Part shown: positions 1 to 6,823 of the stretch, piece after piece
Position numbering within the stretch: the first letter of the stretch is position 1
Layout: every line of letters begins with the position of its first letter
Notes under the pieces: model-generated
Seen by the model: only the letters and a program-made list of their open reading frames with translations
Databases searched by the model: none
What the model was told of the DNA's origin: nothing
Made by a program: the position numbers and the translations under genes
Origin: Nitrospira sp.
GTDB lineage: Bacteria > Nitrospirota > Nitrospiria > Nitrospirales > Nitrospiraceae
Length of the DNA: 14,340 bases
Direction: 5' to 3'
Assembly: GCA_025361385.1 (NCBI GenBank)
Contig: JANYAJ010000562.1
Location: forward strand, 1-14,340

Positions 1-34
1 AGGTTTATGCTGCTTCATCACGACTACGGCGCGG

Positions 35-63
35 ACTATAGGCCACCAATTCAGACATGTCAA
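35..63 (-). promoter_or_regulatory. Near-consensus sigma70 promoter firing left out of the window
   Basis: Read on the minus strand, the -35 hexamer is TTGACA (63-58, 6 of 6 to consensus), followed by exactly 17 nt and the -10 hexamer TATAGT (40-35, 5 of 6). This is the best promoter-like sequence in the window. Transcription would start near base 28 and run off the left edge. An ATG follows on the same strand at 19-17 without an obvious ribosome binding site, so the target could be a protein gene with a very short leader or a stable RNA. It lies about 100 bp beyond the 3' end of the tRNA-Leu gene, on the same strand. Confidence 0.6.
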
Positions 64-121
64 GAGGCATAATCGTGAGCAATTTAGCATTGATTGAGGC
101 ACTAAAGAAAGGATTGTCCCC

Positions 122-152
122 GCAATAAAAGCACTCAGGACTCCTGTATTGC
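122..152 (-). terminator. Weak candidate terminator after tRNA-Leu
   Basis: Just past the 3' end of the tRNA on the minus strand there is an imperfect inverted structure. GCAATA and TATTGC form the outer arms, with CAGGA-TCCTG nested inside, and a run of four T lies in the trailing arm. It could end the tRNA transcript, but the stem is interrupted and the T-run is short, so this is only a suggestion. Confidence 0.22.
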
Positions 153-166
153 TACAACTCGATATA

Positions 167-253
167 TGGTGCCCAGAGGGAGGGTTGAACTCCCACTCTC
201 TTACGAGAACCGGATTTTGAGTCCGGCGCGTCTGCCAGTTCCGCCATCCGGGC
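167..253 (-). tRNA. tRNA-Leu (anticodon CAA)
   Basis: Read on the minus strand, the gene starts GCCCGGA and ends TCTGGGC followed by A and an encoded CCA, giving a 7-bp acceptor stem with one G-T pair. The anticodon arm has stem CCGGA/TCCGG around the loop CTCAAAA, so the anticodon is CAA and it reads UUG. The T arm is GGGAG-TTCAACC-CTCCC. A long variable arm (CTCGTAAGAGAG region) marks it as a class II tRNA, and with this anticodon it is leucine. The gene is 87 nt including CCA. Its 3' end faces the left window edge. Confidence 0.97.
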
Positions 254-278
254 ATAGACCATATTCACAAAGAAAACG

Positions 279-309
279 CCGCACATTCTTAACACGAAGC
301 CATGTGCGG
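279..309. repeat. 8-bp inverted repeat between tRNA-Leu and the yggX-like gene
   Basis: CCGCACAT (279-286) and ATGTGCGG (302-309) are perfect inverted copies separated by 15 nt. They lie between two divergent transcription units, the tRNA to the left and the YggX-like gene to the right. This could be a hairpin or a binding site for a dimeric regulator. No regulator is identified. Confidence 0.4.
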
Positions 310-329
310 GTCAATCAATACTCCCCTCT

Positions 330-358
330 TTTCTTACGCATGAACGCAGTGCTACACT
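330..358 (+). promoter_or_regulatory. Possible promoter for the YggX-like gene
   Basis: TTTCTT (330-335) is followed by 17 nt and TACACT (353-358), a 4-of-6 match to the -10 consensus. It lies about 45 bp upstream of the ATG at 406. The -35 is weak, so this is a guess guided by spacing. Confidence 0.28.
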
Positions 359-405
359 AACGCCTTGACCCACTTCATACCTATGTGCAGGAGGATCCTT
401 AGATT

Positions 406-684
406 ATGGCAGACGTTCAGTGCGTCACGTGCGGACAGGCAGGAGAAGCCATCACCGACACCCTCTTCATGGGAAAGCTCGAAACCGAGATCAAAGCCAA
501 GGTCTGCAAGCCCTGCTGGAAAAAATGGGAAGGCATGCGGGTCATGGTCATCAACGAGTATCAGGTCAACCTGGGTGAGGAAAGCGGCAGAGAACTCGTC
601 AAGAAGCAGATGAAAGCGTTCCTGAAACTCGGCGAACAAATTGACACTGCAAAGATCGATCAAAACTTTCGCCCGCAAGCCTAA
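406..684 (+). CDS. YggX-like Fe(2+)-trafficking / oxidative damage protection protein with added CxxC pairs
   Basis: A 92-residue cytoplasmic protein. The central stretch (about residues 38-77) carries the YggX signature: a Trp-rich segment CWKKWEGMRVMVINEY, then an Asn, then a helical region ending LKLGE. In enterobacteria YggX is a small protein linked to protection of Fe-S clusters and to labile iron. Canonical YggX has one conserved N-terminal Cys. This protein has four, C6xxC9 and C34xxC37, spaced like a zinc ribbon or a thiol metal site. AGGAGG (389-394) lies 11 nt before the ATG and fixes the start. The gene stands alone between the tRNA and the DUF151 pair. Family membership is fairly safe. 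A metal-binding role for the four Cys is inference. Confidence 0.8.
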   Translation: MADVQCVTCGQAGEAITDTLFMGKLETEIKAKVCKPCWKKWEGMRVMVINEYQVNLGEESGRELVKKQMKAFLKLGEQIDTAKIDQNFRPQA

Positions 685-720
685 GCCTCACAGCCCCTGG
701 GCGGGCGTCGAAGTATCTGC

Positions 721-747
721 CCAGCCTGTACAGGCTGGAATATTCCA
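721..747. repeat. Two overlapping perfect palindromes in the yggX-bfn gap
   Basis: CCAGCCTGTACAGGCTGG (721-738) is a perfect 18-bp palindrome. It overlaps a second perfect 12-bp palindrome, TGGAATATTCCA (736-747). Upstream, CTGGGC (697-702) can also pair with GCCCAG (719-724), which competes with the first palindrome. No T-run follows on the plus strand, so it is not a standard terminator. Possible roles are an operator for a dimeric repressor or mutually exclusive RNA hairpins. Confidence 0.6.
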
Positions 748-777
748 TGATTTTCTCTAGCGATCTCGCAGGCTTCG

Positions 778-807
778 TTGACAGGCCGGTTTCAGAAATG
801 CTAAGTT
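778..807 (+). promoter_or_regulatory. Candidate promoter for the bfn-bfn-rplM-rpsI unit
   Basis: TTGACA (778-783) matches the -35 consensus fully. The downstream TGCTAAGTT (799-807) resembles an extended -10 element: TG, one base, then TAAGTT, with an 18-nt spacer. The -10 hexamer itself matches at only 3 positions. It would give a leader of about 75 nt before the GTG at 889. That leader contains a small hairpin, CCTCGC (847-852) with GCGAGG (865-870), just before the Shine-Dalgarno. Confidence 0.42.
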
Positions 808-888
808 GCTCCCTTCTTGATCCATCCATGTGGATGATCAGTATCTCCTCGCGACCTTAAAAAGGCGAGGAAGAGGAATGGGCTTGTC

Positions 889-1344
889 GTGATTACACAG
901 ATGCATATCAAGGGGTTGATGTTCGACCCCTACAATAACGCATATATCGTGGTGCTACGCGACGAAGAACATTCCGACATGCTCCCCATTTGGGTCGGAA
1001 AATCAGAAGCCGGAGCGATCAGTATGGCGATGGAAAATGTCACGCCCCCTCGGCCGATGACGCACGACTTCATGAAGTCGTTTCTCGATGTCTACAACGC
1101 GAAAGTCATCAGCGTGGTCATTACGGATCTGTCGGAGCACACCTACTTTGCGAAGATTCACTTGATGTATGAAGACTCAGAATACACCGTCGATGCCAGA
1201 CCCAGCGATGCGATTGCACTCGCCCTTCGATCCAATGCGCCGGTATTTGCCAATGACACCGTCATTACGAAACAAAGCTCCGAGGAACTTGAACAGTGGC
1301 TGGAAAATCTTAAGCCGGAAGATTTCGGCAAACTGGACTCTTGA
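889..1344 (+). CDS. Bifunctional nuclease family protein (DUF151/BFN), first copy
   Basis: A 151-residue soluble protein made up almost entirely of one BFN domain (DUF151, PF02577). Hallmarks are LPIWVGKSEAGAI (about residues 32-44), a PRPMTHDF block (about 55-62), and VDARPSDAIALALRS (about 101-115) followed by a hydrophobic strand. Plant members have been reported to have DNase and RNase activity; the bacterial role is little known. GTG at 889 is preferred because an AGAGGA element at 872-877 sits 11 nt upstream. The alternative ATG at 901 would be too far from it. The next gene begins 17 nt after the stop and encodes a paralogue. Confidence 0.85.
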   Translation: MITQMHIKGLMFDPYNNAYIVVLRDEEHSDMLPIWVGKSEAGAISMAMENVTPPRPMTHDFMKSFLDVYNAKVISVVITDLSEHTYFAKIHLMYEDSEYTVDARPSDAIALALRSNAPVFANDTVITKQSSEELEQWLENLKPEDFGKLDS

Positions 1345-1361
1345 TTCTAAGGAAAGCCGAC

Positions 1362-1859
1362 ATGAGCACCGTCAATCCATCCAACGAGCAAATCCTGATC
1401 GAATACCGGGTGGACCGCATTCTCGAGGAGGCCAATACCGACACCAGAATTGTCGTGCTGACAAGACAAGACGGTGCCCTCGACACATTCCCGATCTGGG
1501 TCGGGTCCGCGGAAGGCAATGCCATTAAGTTAGCGCTCGATGCCACGATCACGCCACGCCCCATGAGTCACGACTTGATCAAGAGCTTCGCGGAACACTT
1601 GAGCGTCACGATTCAGCGTGTCGTCATTGCCGACGTGAAAAGCAGTACCTATTATGCGACCGTTTACGTCGCCAACAAGGGCGTGGAGCGGACGATCGAC
1701 GCCAGACCCAGCGATGCGATTTCTCTGGCGCTGCGCGCTCATTGTCCAATCTATATCACCCAGGACGTATTGACCAGGCGGAGCACCACCAATCTCGACG
1801 CCTGGCTGGCAAAACTCGAATCGAAGAATATCGGCACACCGGAAGTACAGGAAACCTGA
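1362..1859 (+). CDS. Bifunctional nuclease family protein (DUF151/BFN), second copy
   Basis: A 165-residue paralogue of the preceding gene. It has the same landmarks in the same order: a FPIWVGSAEGNAI block, TPRPMSHDLIKSF, and DARPSDAISLALRA followed by CPIYI. ATG at 1362 is chosen over the upstream in-frame TTG at 1341 because AAGGAAA (1349-1355) lies at a good distance, and the TTG would overlap the previous gene. Compared with copy one, it has about 11 extra N-terminal residues and a slightly longer C-terminus. rplM begins 32 nt downstream with no visible terminator between, so this pair probably shares a transcript with the L13-S9 genes. The exact biochemical role is unknown. Confidence 0.85.
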   Translation: MSTVNPSNEQILIEYRVDRILEEANTDTRIVVLTRQDGALDTFPIWVGSAEGNAIKLALDATITPRPMSHDLIKSFAEHLSVTIQRVVIADVKSSTYYATVYVANKGVERTIDARPSDAISLALRAHCPIYITQDVLTRRSTTNLDAWLAKLESKNIGTPEVQET

Positions 1860-1891
1860 TTCACTCGTTAGCGAAGGAGCACGAAAACACA

Positions 1892-2320
1892 ATGTTGACC
1901 TACCAACAAAAGCCGTTAGACGTACAGGAGAAGTGGTATCTCGTGGATGCAGAAGGGAAAACACTGGGCCGCCTGGCAGCCCGCGTGGCAGGAATGTTAC
2001 GCGGCAAACATCGGCCGACCTTTACCCCCAATGTCGACATGGGCGACCATATCGTAATCGTGAACGCCGAGAAGATCCACCTGACCGGCGACAAGATGAC
2101 CACGAAGCTCTATCGTCACCATACCGGGTTCCCGGGCGGACTCAAGACCGAATCGGCGCAGCATGTCTTCCGAAAAGACCCCACGATCCTCTTGACCAAA
2201 GCGATCGAAGGCATGTTGCCGAAGACCCCGTTGGGAAATGGCATGGCCAAGAAACTCCGCGTCTATGTCGGACCCGTTCATCCGCACCAGGCCCAAGGGC
2301 CGGAACCGATTACACTGTAA
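1892..2320 (+). CDS. rplM: 50S ribosomal protein L13
   Basis: The 142-residue product matches L13 along its whole length. It starts with WYLVDAEGKTLGRLAARVA, continues with FTPNVDMGDHIVIVNAEKI, then HHTGFPGGLK, and ends with RVYVGPVHPHQAQGPEPITL. L13 is an early 23S rRNA-binding assembly protein of the large subunit. ATG at 1892 follows AAGGAG (1874-1879). The longer in-frame extension back to 1742 lies inside the upstream DUF151 gene and has no L13 similarity. It is paired with rpsI, as in nearly all bacteria. Confidence 0.98.
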   Translation: MLTYQQKPLDVQEKWYLVDAEGKTLGRLAARVAGMLRGKHRPTFTPNVDMGDHIVIVNAEKIHLTGDKMTTKLYRHHTGFPGGLKTESAQHVFRKDPTILLTKAIEGMLPKTPLGNGMAKKLRVYVGPVHPHQAQGPEPITL

Positions 2321-2362
2321 TTAATCAATCATCACCGAGAGTGAAGAAGGAGACGTTGTAGC

Positions 2363-2755
2363 ATGGCAGCAGTAACTCAATATGCAACCGGACGACGCAA
2401 ATGCGCAGTCGCCAGAGCCTGGGTCACCGGGACGGCAGGCGACATTACAATCAACGATCAACCGATTGAGAAGGCATTTCCACGCCTGACCTTGCGGAAG
2501 ATCATTCAGTTCCCACTCGAAATCGGCGGGGTCGTCGGGCAGTATTCGATTAAAGCCACGGTACATGGCGGCGGAGAAGTCGGACAAGCCGGCGCCCTCC
2601 GTCATGCAATCGCACGTGCATTGGTGGTGCTGAATCTCCCCCTCCGTACGCCCCTGAAGAAGGAAGGCTTACTGACACGCGACTCGCGCGTCAAAGAGCG
2701 GAAGAAGTATGGACAGAAGGGCGCGAGAAAGAAGTTCCAGTACTCGAAGCGATAA
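2363..2755 (+). CDS. rpsI: 30S ribosomal protein S9
   Basis: The 130-residue product has the S9 landmarks: [14 protein letters not shown] at the N-terminus, the [19 protein letters not shown] signature at about residues 72-90, and the basic tail ending RKKFQYSKR. That tail reaches the tRNA in the P site in known ribosomes. AGAAGGAGA lies just before the ATG. The gene sits 42 nt after rplM and is followed by a strong terminator, so it closes this transcription unit. Confidence 0.98.
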   Translation: MAAVTQYATGRRKCAVARAWVTGTAGDITINDQPIEKAFPRLTLRKIIQFPLEIGGVVGQYSIKATVHGGGEVGQAGALRHAIARALVVLNLPLRTPLKKEGLLTRDSRVKERKKYGQKGARKKFQYSKR

Positions 2756-2774
2756 ACATCGGAGCCACAGTCAG

Positions 2775-2807
2775 AAAAAGGGAAGGCTCCATGCCTTCCC
2801 TTTTTTT
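2775..2807 (+). terminator. Strong intrinsic terminator after rpsI
   Basis: AAAAAGGGAAGGC (2775-2787), loop TCCAT, then GCCTTCCC and seven T (2793-2807) form a perfect 13-bp stem with a U-tract. An outer pair CCACAG (2765-2770) / CTGTGG (2812-2817) could extend it. The A-rich 5' arm means it could also act on transcripts from the other strand. Confidence 0.93.
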
Positions 2808-2838
2808 GTGTCTGTGGGGTGCGCTGTAGGTGAAGGCG

Positions 2839-3912
2839 ATGAAAAAGATACGCGTCGCAATTGCAGGAGCCAGTGGATATGCCGGAGCGGAGCTCGTCCG
2901 CCTGGCAGCCCTCCACCCATATTTCGAGCTGCACGCCGTCACATCGGAGAAATCCGCGGGAACCCTCGTGGCCTCCGTCTTCCCTAGCCTGTCAGGGCTC
3001 GTATCTCTTTCATTTCAAGCGCTCTCACCCGAAACCTTAGCAGATCAGGTCGACGCGGTCTTTTTAGCGCTTCCTCATACCAAGTCATTGGAGCCAGTCT
3101 CCGCCTGTCTTCAAACAGGCAAACTGGTAGTCGACCTCAGCGCCGACTATCGACTGAAAGACTCTGCAGTCTATGAACAGTGGTATCGCACGCCGCATAC
3201 CTATGCGAGCCTCCTGAAGAATGCGGTCTACGGGCTTCCGGAATTACACCGTGCCGCCATCGCCAAGGCCAAGTTAGTGGCCTCGCCAGGCTGTTATCCG
3301 ACTGCCGCCATCCTGCAGTTGGCCCCACTCTTCGCCCACGACCTCGTGCAACCGAACACCGTGGTCATCGATGCAAAATCTGGCATTTCAGGCGCAGGGC
3401 GAAGCCCGGCTCTCCCCTATCATTTTCCAGAAGCCCACGAATCTCTAGAGCCCTACAAGATCGGACAGCATCGCCACATCCCTGAGATCGAACAGGAACT
3501 CGGTAGATTACTTCAACAGGCCTCGTCGCCAGCGGGAGCAGGGGCCACACAGCCGATCGTGACATTCACTCCGCACCTCGTCCCGATGAATCGTGGTATC
3601 TTGAGCACCGCCTACTGCAAACTGAAGAACCCGATGGCACTGGACAACCTGCGCATGCTGTATCAAGACTTTTATAAGGGCGAGCGATTCGTCAGAGTCC
3701 AGGAAGACATCATGCCGAATCCGCGCTACATCAAAGGCTCCAACTATTGCGACATCGGCGTCTACCTCGATCCCCGTTCCGGATCAGTCATTACGGTGGC
3801 CGCGCTGGATAACCTGGTGAAGGGTGCCGCAGGGCAAGCCATTCAGGCGATGAATCTCATGTCGGGCTTCCCGGAGGAAACCGGATTGACGGCTCCCGCG
3901 GCCTATCCCTAA
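2839..3912 (+). CDS. argC: N-acetyl-gamma-glutamyl-phosphate reductase
   Basis: ArgC carries out the third step of arginine synthesis, the NADPH-dependent reduction of N-acetylglutamyl phosphate to the semialdehyde. The N-terminal Rossmann motif GASGYAGAELVRL is present. The catalytic Cys is in SPGCYPTAAILQL (Cys152 from this start), and HRHIPEIEQEL supplies the conserved His region. The 357-residue length fits type 1 ArgC. The start is uncertain: ATG 2839 gives the usual MKKIRVAIAG beginning, with AGG at 2828-2830 as the ribosome site, while an in-frame GTG at 2830 would add three residues. argJ follows 29 nt after the stop. Confidence 0.95.
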   Translation: MKKIRVAIAGASGYAGAELVRLAALHPYFELHAVTSEKSAGTLVASVFPSLSGLVSLSFQALSPETLADQVDAVFLALPHTKSLEPVSACLQTGKLVVDLSADYRLKDSAVYEQWYRTPHTYASLLKNAVYGLPELHRAAIAKAKLVASPGCYPTAAILQLAPLFAHDLVQPNTVVIDAKSGISGAGRSPALPYHFPEAHESLEPYKIGQHRHIPEIEQELGRLLQQASSPAGAGATQPIVTFTPHLVPMNRGILSTAYCKLKNPMALDNLRMLYQDFYKGERFVRVQEDIMPNPRYIKGSNYCDIGVYLDPRSGSVITVAALDNLVKGAAGQAIQAMNLMSGFPEETGLTAPAAYP

Positions 3913-3941
3913 CTCATATAGACCAGGACGGCGCTTTCACC

Positions 3942-5168
3942 ATGGTAACCAAGAAGACATCAACCACATCTCCGCGACACGGAATCACCGCACCACAAGG
4001 ATTCCGCGCCGCCGGCATCCATTGCGGTATCAAGAAGCCGGGCCTACTCGATCTCGCGTTGGTCGTCTCAGAACAGAGCGGCCCCATTGCCGGCGTCTTC
4101 ACGCTGAATCAGGTGGTTGCAGCACCGGTCGTCGTCGATCGCCTCCACTTACGCAAAGGAGTCGGGCGAGCCATTCTTGTCAACAGTGGTAACGCAAACG
4201 CCTGTACCGGCGCCAACGGGTTGGCTGCCGCAAAAAAAACCGCGGCCCTGGTCGCACGACACGTAGGAGTCCCCTCACACCAGGTCTTCATCGGATCGAC
4301 CGGCGTGATCGGCCGTGTCTTGCCGCTCAATCGAATCATGAAGGGAATCCCGAACGTATTCAGCCAGCTCAATGAGCGTGGAGGCCCAGACGCCGCACGA
4401 GCAATCATGACCACTGATCTGCGCCCGAAATCGATTGCCCTTCAAGACACCATCGGCGGTCGCTTGATTACCATCGGCGGGATGGCCAAGGGATCCGGCA
4501 TGATCCATCCCAATATGGCCACAATGCTGGGCTATCTCACCACGGATGCCTCGATCACGAGGAGCGCCCTCCAACGGGCCCTCACGCTGGCGGCCAACAA
4601 GTCATTTAATTGCATCTCAGTCGATGGAGACACGAGCACCAACGATACCGTCCTCTGCTTAGCAAACGGCATGGCGGAGAATCGCACAATTAAAGAAGGC
4701 ACCCCTGCCTTTCGCCGTTTTCTGCAACTCCTGACAGAAGCCTGCCAATCGCTGGCGCTGGCGATCTGCCGCGACGGCGAGGGAGTCACCAAAGTCGTGA
4801 AAATTGAGGTCACTGGCGCAGCTACGGTGGCACAGGCCAGGCAGGTTGCCCAAACCATTGCCACCTCAAACTTGGTGAAAACGGCTCTCTTCGGAGAGGA
4901 TGCTAATTGGGGCCGCGTGATGGCCGCGATCGGCCGAGCCGGAGTTCCGATTATCCCTTCGAAACTGAATGTATGGTTTGACGAGGTCCAGATGGTTCAG
5001 AGTGGAATGGGACTCGGACTCGTTGCCGAACGCCGTATTGCGAAGGTCTTTCGTCAGAAAGAATTTACGATTGCCGTCGGGTTAGGCACCGGTCGTCACC
5101 GATCCCATATGTGGACGACCGATCTGTCCTTCGATTATGTCCGTATTAACGCAAGCTATCGATCCTAG
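3942..5168 (+). CDS. argJ: Glutamate N-acetyltransferase / amino-acid acetyltransferase ArgJ
   Basis: ArgJ transfers acetyl from N-acetylornithine to glutamate and so recycles the acetyl group; many bacterial forms also use acetyl-CoA. The 408-residue precursor shows the self-cleavage region KGSGMIHPNMATMLGYLTTD, with the predicted cut between Ala193 and the nucleophile Thr194, giving two chains. Other conserved blocks are GRAILVNSGNANACTG, DGDTSTNDT, CRDGEGVTK and FGEDANWGRVMAAIG. The C-terminus RINASYRS is typical. It is probably co-transcribed with argC (29-nt gap). The AGGA at 3925-3928 is a weak ribosome site with long spacing, so coupling to argC translation is likely. Mono- versus bifunctional activity cannot be told from this sequence. 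Confidence 0.96.
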   Translation: MVTKKTSTTSPRHGITAPQGFRAAGIHCGIKKPGLLDLALVVSEQSGPIAGVFTLNQVVAAPVVVDRLHLRKGVGRAILVNSGNANACTGANGLAAAKKTAALVARHVGVPSHQVFIGSTGVIGRVLPLNRIMKGIPNVFSQLNERGGPDAARAIMTTDLRPKSIALQDTIGGRLITIGGMAKGSGMIHPNMATMLGYLTTDASITRSALQRALTLAANKSFNCISVDGDTSTNDTVLCLANGMAENRTIKEGTPAFRRFLQLLTEACQSLALAICRDGEGVTKVVKIEVTGAATVAQARQVAQTIATSNLVKTALFGEDANWGRVMAAIGRAGVPIIPSKLNVWFDEVQMVQSGMGLGLVAERRIAKVFRQKEFTIAVGLGTGRHRSHMWTTDLSFDYVRINASYRS

Positions 5169-5190
5169 GGCATAATTCCACCAGGCCGGC

Positions 5191-5219
5191 TTGCAAACGC
5201 AAGGTCATTATGCTAGCGT
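5191..5219 (+). promoter_or_regulatory. Possible rpsB promoter
   Basis: TTGCAA (5191-5196), 17 nt, then TAGCGT (5214-5219) preceded by TGC forms a weak -35 plus an extended -10-like element. The -10 hexamer matches poorly. It is the best-spaced candidate in the 224-bp gap and would give a leader of about 165 nt. Confidence 0.25.
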
Positions 5220-5237
5220 GCCAAGGCTTTAGTAGTC

Positions 5238-5345
5238 AGGAGACTGTCTCCTTCTCGCATAATTTCGTGCGTTGAGGAACCGTATCAAATTCATATCGGC
5301 GTCAAGGACGTCGCTCGACTTGAGAATAAGGGGGCCAGTCCCCCT
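5238..5345 (+). promoter_or_regulatory. Structured 5' leader of rpsB-tsf
   Basis: This part of the argJ-rpsB gap holds several potential hairpins. AGGAGAC-T-GTCTCCT (5238-5252) is a near-perfect dyad. TCAAG (5302-5306) can pair with CTTGA (5319-5323). AGGGGG-CCAGT-CCCCCT (5329-5345) is a 6-bp G-C rich stem with a 5-nt loop. None is followed by a T-run, so they do not look like plain terminators. Ribosomal protein S2 represses its own rpsB-tsf message in E. coli. A similar role here is possible but not shown. Confidence 0.35.
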
Positions 5346-5392
5346 CATCTGCGTCAGCGGGTGCTCTGCAAGTCTTGAGGGGAGGTGAAGGC

Positions 5393-6166
5393 ATGGGAGT
5401 GGTTTCGATCAAGGAATTACTAGAAGCGGGCGTCCATTTCGGGCACCAGACGAATCGGTGGAACCCAAAGATGAAGAAGTTCCTCTTTGGCGAACGTAAC
5501 GGCATCTACATCATCGACCTTCAGCAAACATTGGCTCGGATGGAGCAGGCCTATGCCTTCGTCCGCGACACCGTCGCCGCCGGCCAGTCCGTCCTGTTTG
5601 TCGGAACCAAGCGGCAGGCTGCCGAGATCCTTCAAGAAGAAGCCCTGCGCGCCAACATGTTCTTCGTCAACCAACGTTGGCTCGGCGGAATGCTCACGAA
5701 CTTCCAGACGATCCGGAAGAGCATCGATAAGATGAAAAAGCTGGAGACCAAGCTCGCGGACCCCAGCCAATACGGCTTGAAGAAAAAAGAAATCATGAAG
5801 ATGCAGAAAGAGATCGTCAAACTTCAGAAGTATCTGAGCGGCATCAAAGACATGCGCGGCGTCCCCGGAGCCGTCTTCGTGCTCGACACCCGCATCGAAC
5901 ACCTTGCCGTGCAGGAAGCCAAGCGACTGGAGATCCCGATGATCGCGATCTTGGACTCGAACTGCGATCCCGACCACATCACCTATCCAATCCCTGGAAA
6001 CGACGACGCCATTCGTTCCATTAAACTCATCACATCTCTTATTGCTAACGCCTGTATTGAAGGCGCCAATATACGGGCACAGCGCGAAGAGGCAGACTTT
6101 AAACCAGCGCCTGTGGCCGGCGGCAAACCAGCAGCCATGAGCCTCGCAAGCACGCCGGCCTCGTAA
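5393..6166 (+). CDS. rpsB: 30S ribosomal protein S2
   Basis: The 257-residue product matches S2. It has [19 protein letters not shown] at the N-terminus, [16 protein letters not shown], a helical Lys-rich insertion, [19 protein letters not shown], and [19 protein letters not shown]2 joins the small subunit late and is needed for S1 binding. GGAGGTGA (5381-5388) is an almost perfect anti-Shine-Dalgarno match just before ATG 5393 and decides the start over an upstream TTG at 5375. The last 20 or so residues are a low-complexity Ala/Pro tail. tsf follows after 60 nt, the usual pairing. Confidence 0.98.
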   Translation: MGVVSIKELLEAGVHFGHQTNRWNPKMKKFLFGERNGIYIIDLQQTLARMEQAYAFVRDTVAAGQSVLFVGTKRQAAEILQEEALRANMFFVNQRWLGGMLTNFQTIRKSIDKMKKLETKLADPSQYGLKKKEIMKMQKEIVKLQKYLSGIKDMRGVPGAVFVLDTRIEHLAVQEAKRLEIPMIAILDSNCDPDHITYPIPGNDDAIRSIKLITSLIANACIEGANIRAQREEADFKPAPVAGGKPAAMSLASTPAS

Positions 6167-6226
6167 CGTCCGGCATGGCATAGGTCAACTACGGCACTCA
6201 CTGTTTACTGAAAAGGACCGTCACGT

Positions 6227-6823
6227 ATGGCTGGATCAAGTCAGCTTGTCAAAGAACTGAGAGAAAAGACCGGCGCCGGTTTCCTCGACTGCCAGAAAGC
6301 ACTCACCGAGAACGGCGACGATATCGAAAAAGCCGTGGATTACCTCAGGCAAAAAGGCTTGGCCGCGGCACTCAAAAAGTCAGGCCGTGAGACCAACCAA
6401 GGCCTTATCCACTCGTATATCCACATGGGTGGAAAAATCGGTGTGCTCATCGAGGTCAATTGCGAAACCGACTTCGTGGCTCGGAACGACGAGTTTAAAT
6501 CCTTCGTCAATGACTTGGCTCTCCAGGTTGCAGCGGGAAAACCCTCTTACGTCAAACGGGAAGAGGTTCCCGCCGAGCTTATCGCAAAAGAGCGGTCGAT
6601 CTATGAGGGACAGGCCAAAGAAATGGGCAAACCACCGGCGGCTTGGCCGAAGATCGTCGAGGGCAAGCTGGAGAAGTTCTTCCAGGAGAGTTGTCTCATC
6701 GAACAGACCTTCGTCAAGGACTCCTCCGTCACGATCAAGGATCTTCTGGCCTTGAAGATCTCAAAAATCGGCGAGAACATGAACATCCGCCGCTTCACCC
6801 GGTATCAATTAGGCGAAGCATGA
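6227..6823 (+). CDS. tsf: Elongation factor Ts, short form
   Basis: EF-Ts recycles EF-Tu by exchanging GDP for GTP. The 198-residue product has the N-terminal UBA-like module ([20 protein letters not shown], about residues 6-25), then the signature [12 protein letters not shown] (about 79-90) and one core dimerisation subdomain. E. coli EF-Ts has about 280 residues and two core subdomains. This one is the compact single-core form also seen in Thermus and several other phyla. AAAGGA (6212-6217) precedes the ATG. The stop overlaps the pyrH start as ATGA. Confidence 0.97.
   Translation: MAGSSQLVKELREKTGAGFLDCQKALTENGDDIEKAVDYLRQKGLAAALKKSGRETNQGLIHSYIHMGGKIGVLIEVNCETDFVARNDEFKSFVNDLALQVAAGKPSYVKREEVPAELIAKERSIYEGQAKEMGKPPAAWPKIVEGKLEKFFQESCLIEQTFVKDSSVTIKDLLALKISKIGENMNIRRFTRYQLGEA

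Noticed and set aside
57..128. A 23-codon reading frame on the plus strand between the left edge and tRNA-Leu
   Set aside because: It has no ribosome binding site, no recognisable similarity and is too short to judge. It also overlaps the minus-strand promoter.
365..388. TTGACC (365-370) as a -35 element for the YggX-like gene
   Set aside because: The only TAT-like hexamer downstream is 11-12 nt away, too short for a sigma70 spacer, and it would overlap the ribosome binding site region.
5420..6181. A 253-codon open frame antisense to rpsB
   Set aside because: It lies wholly opposite a confident S2 gene, looks like translated reverse complement of S2, and has no ribosome site. It is a codon-bias shadow.
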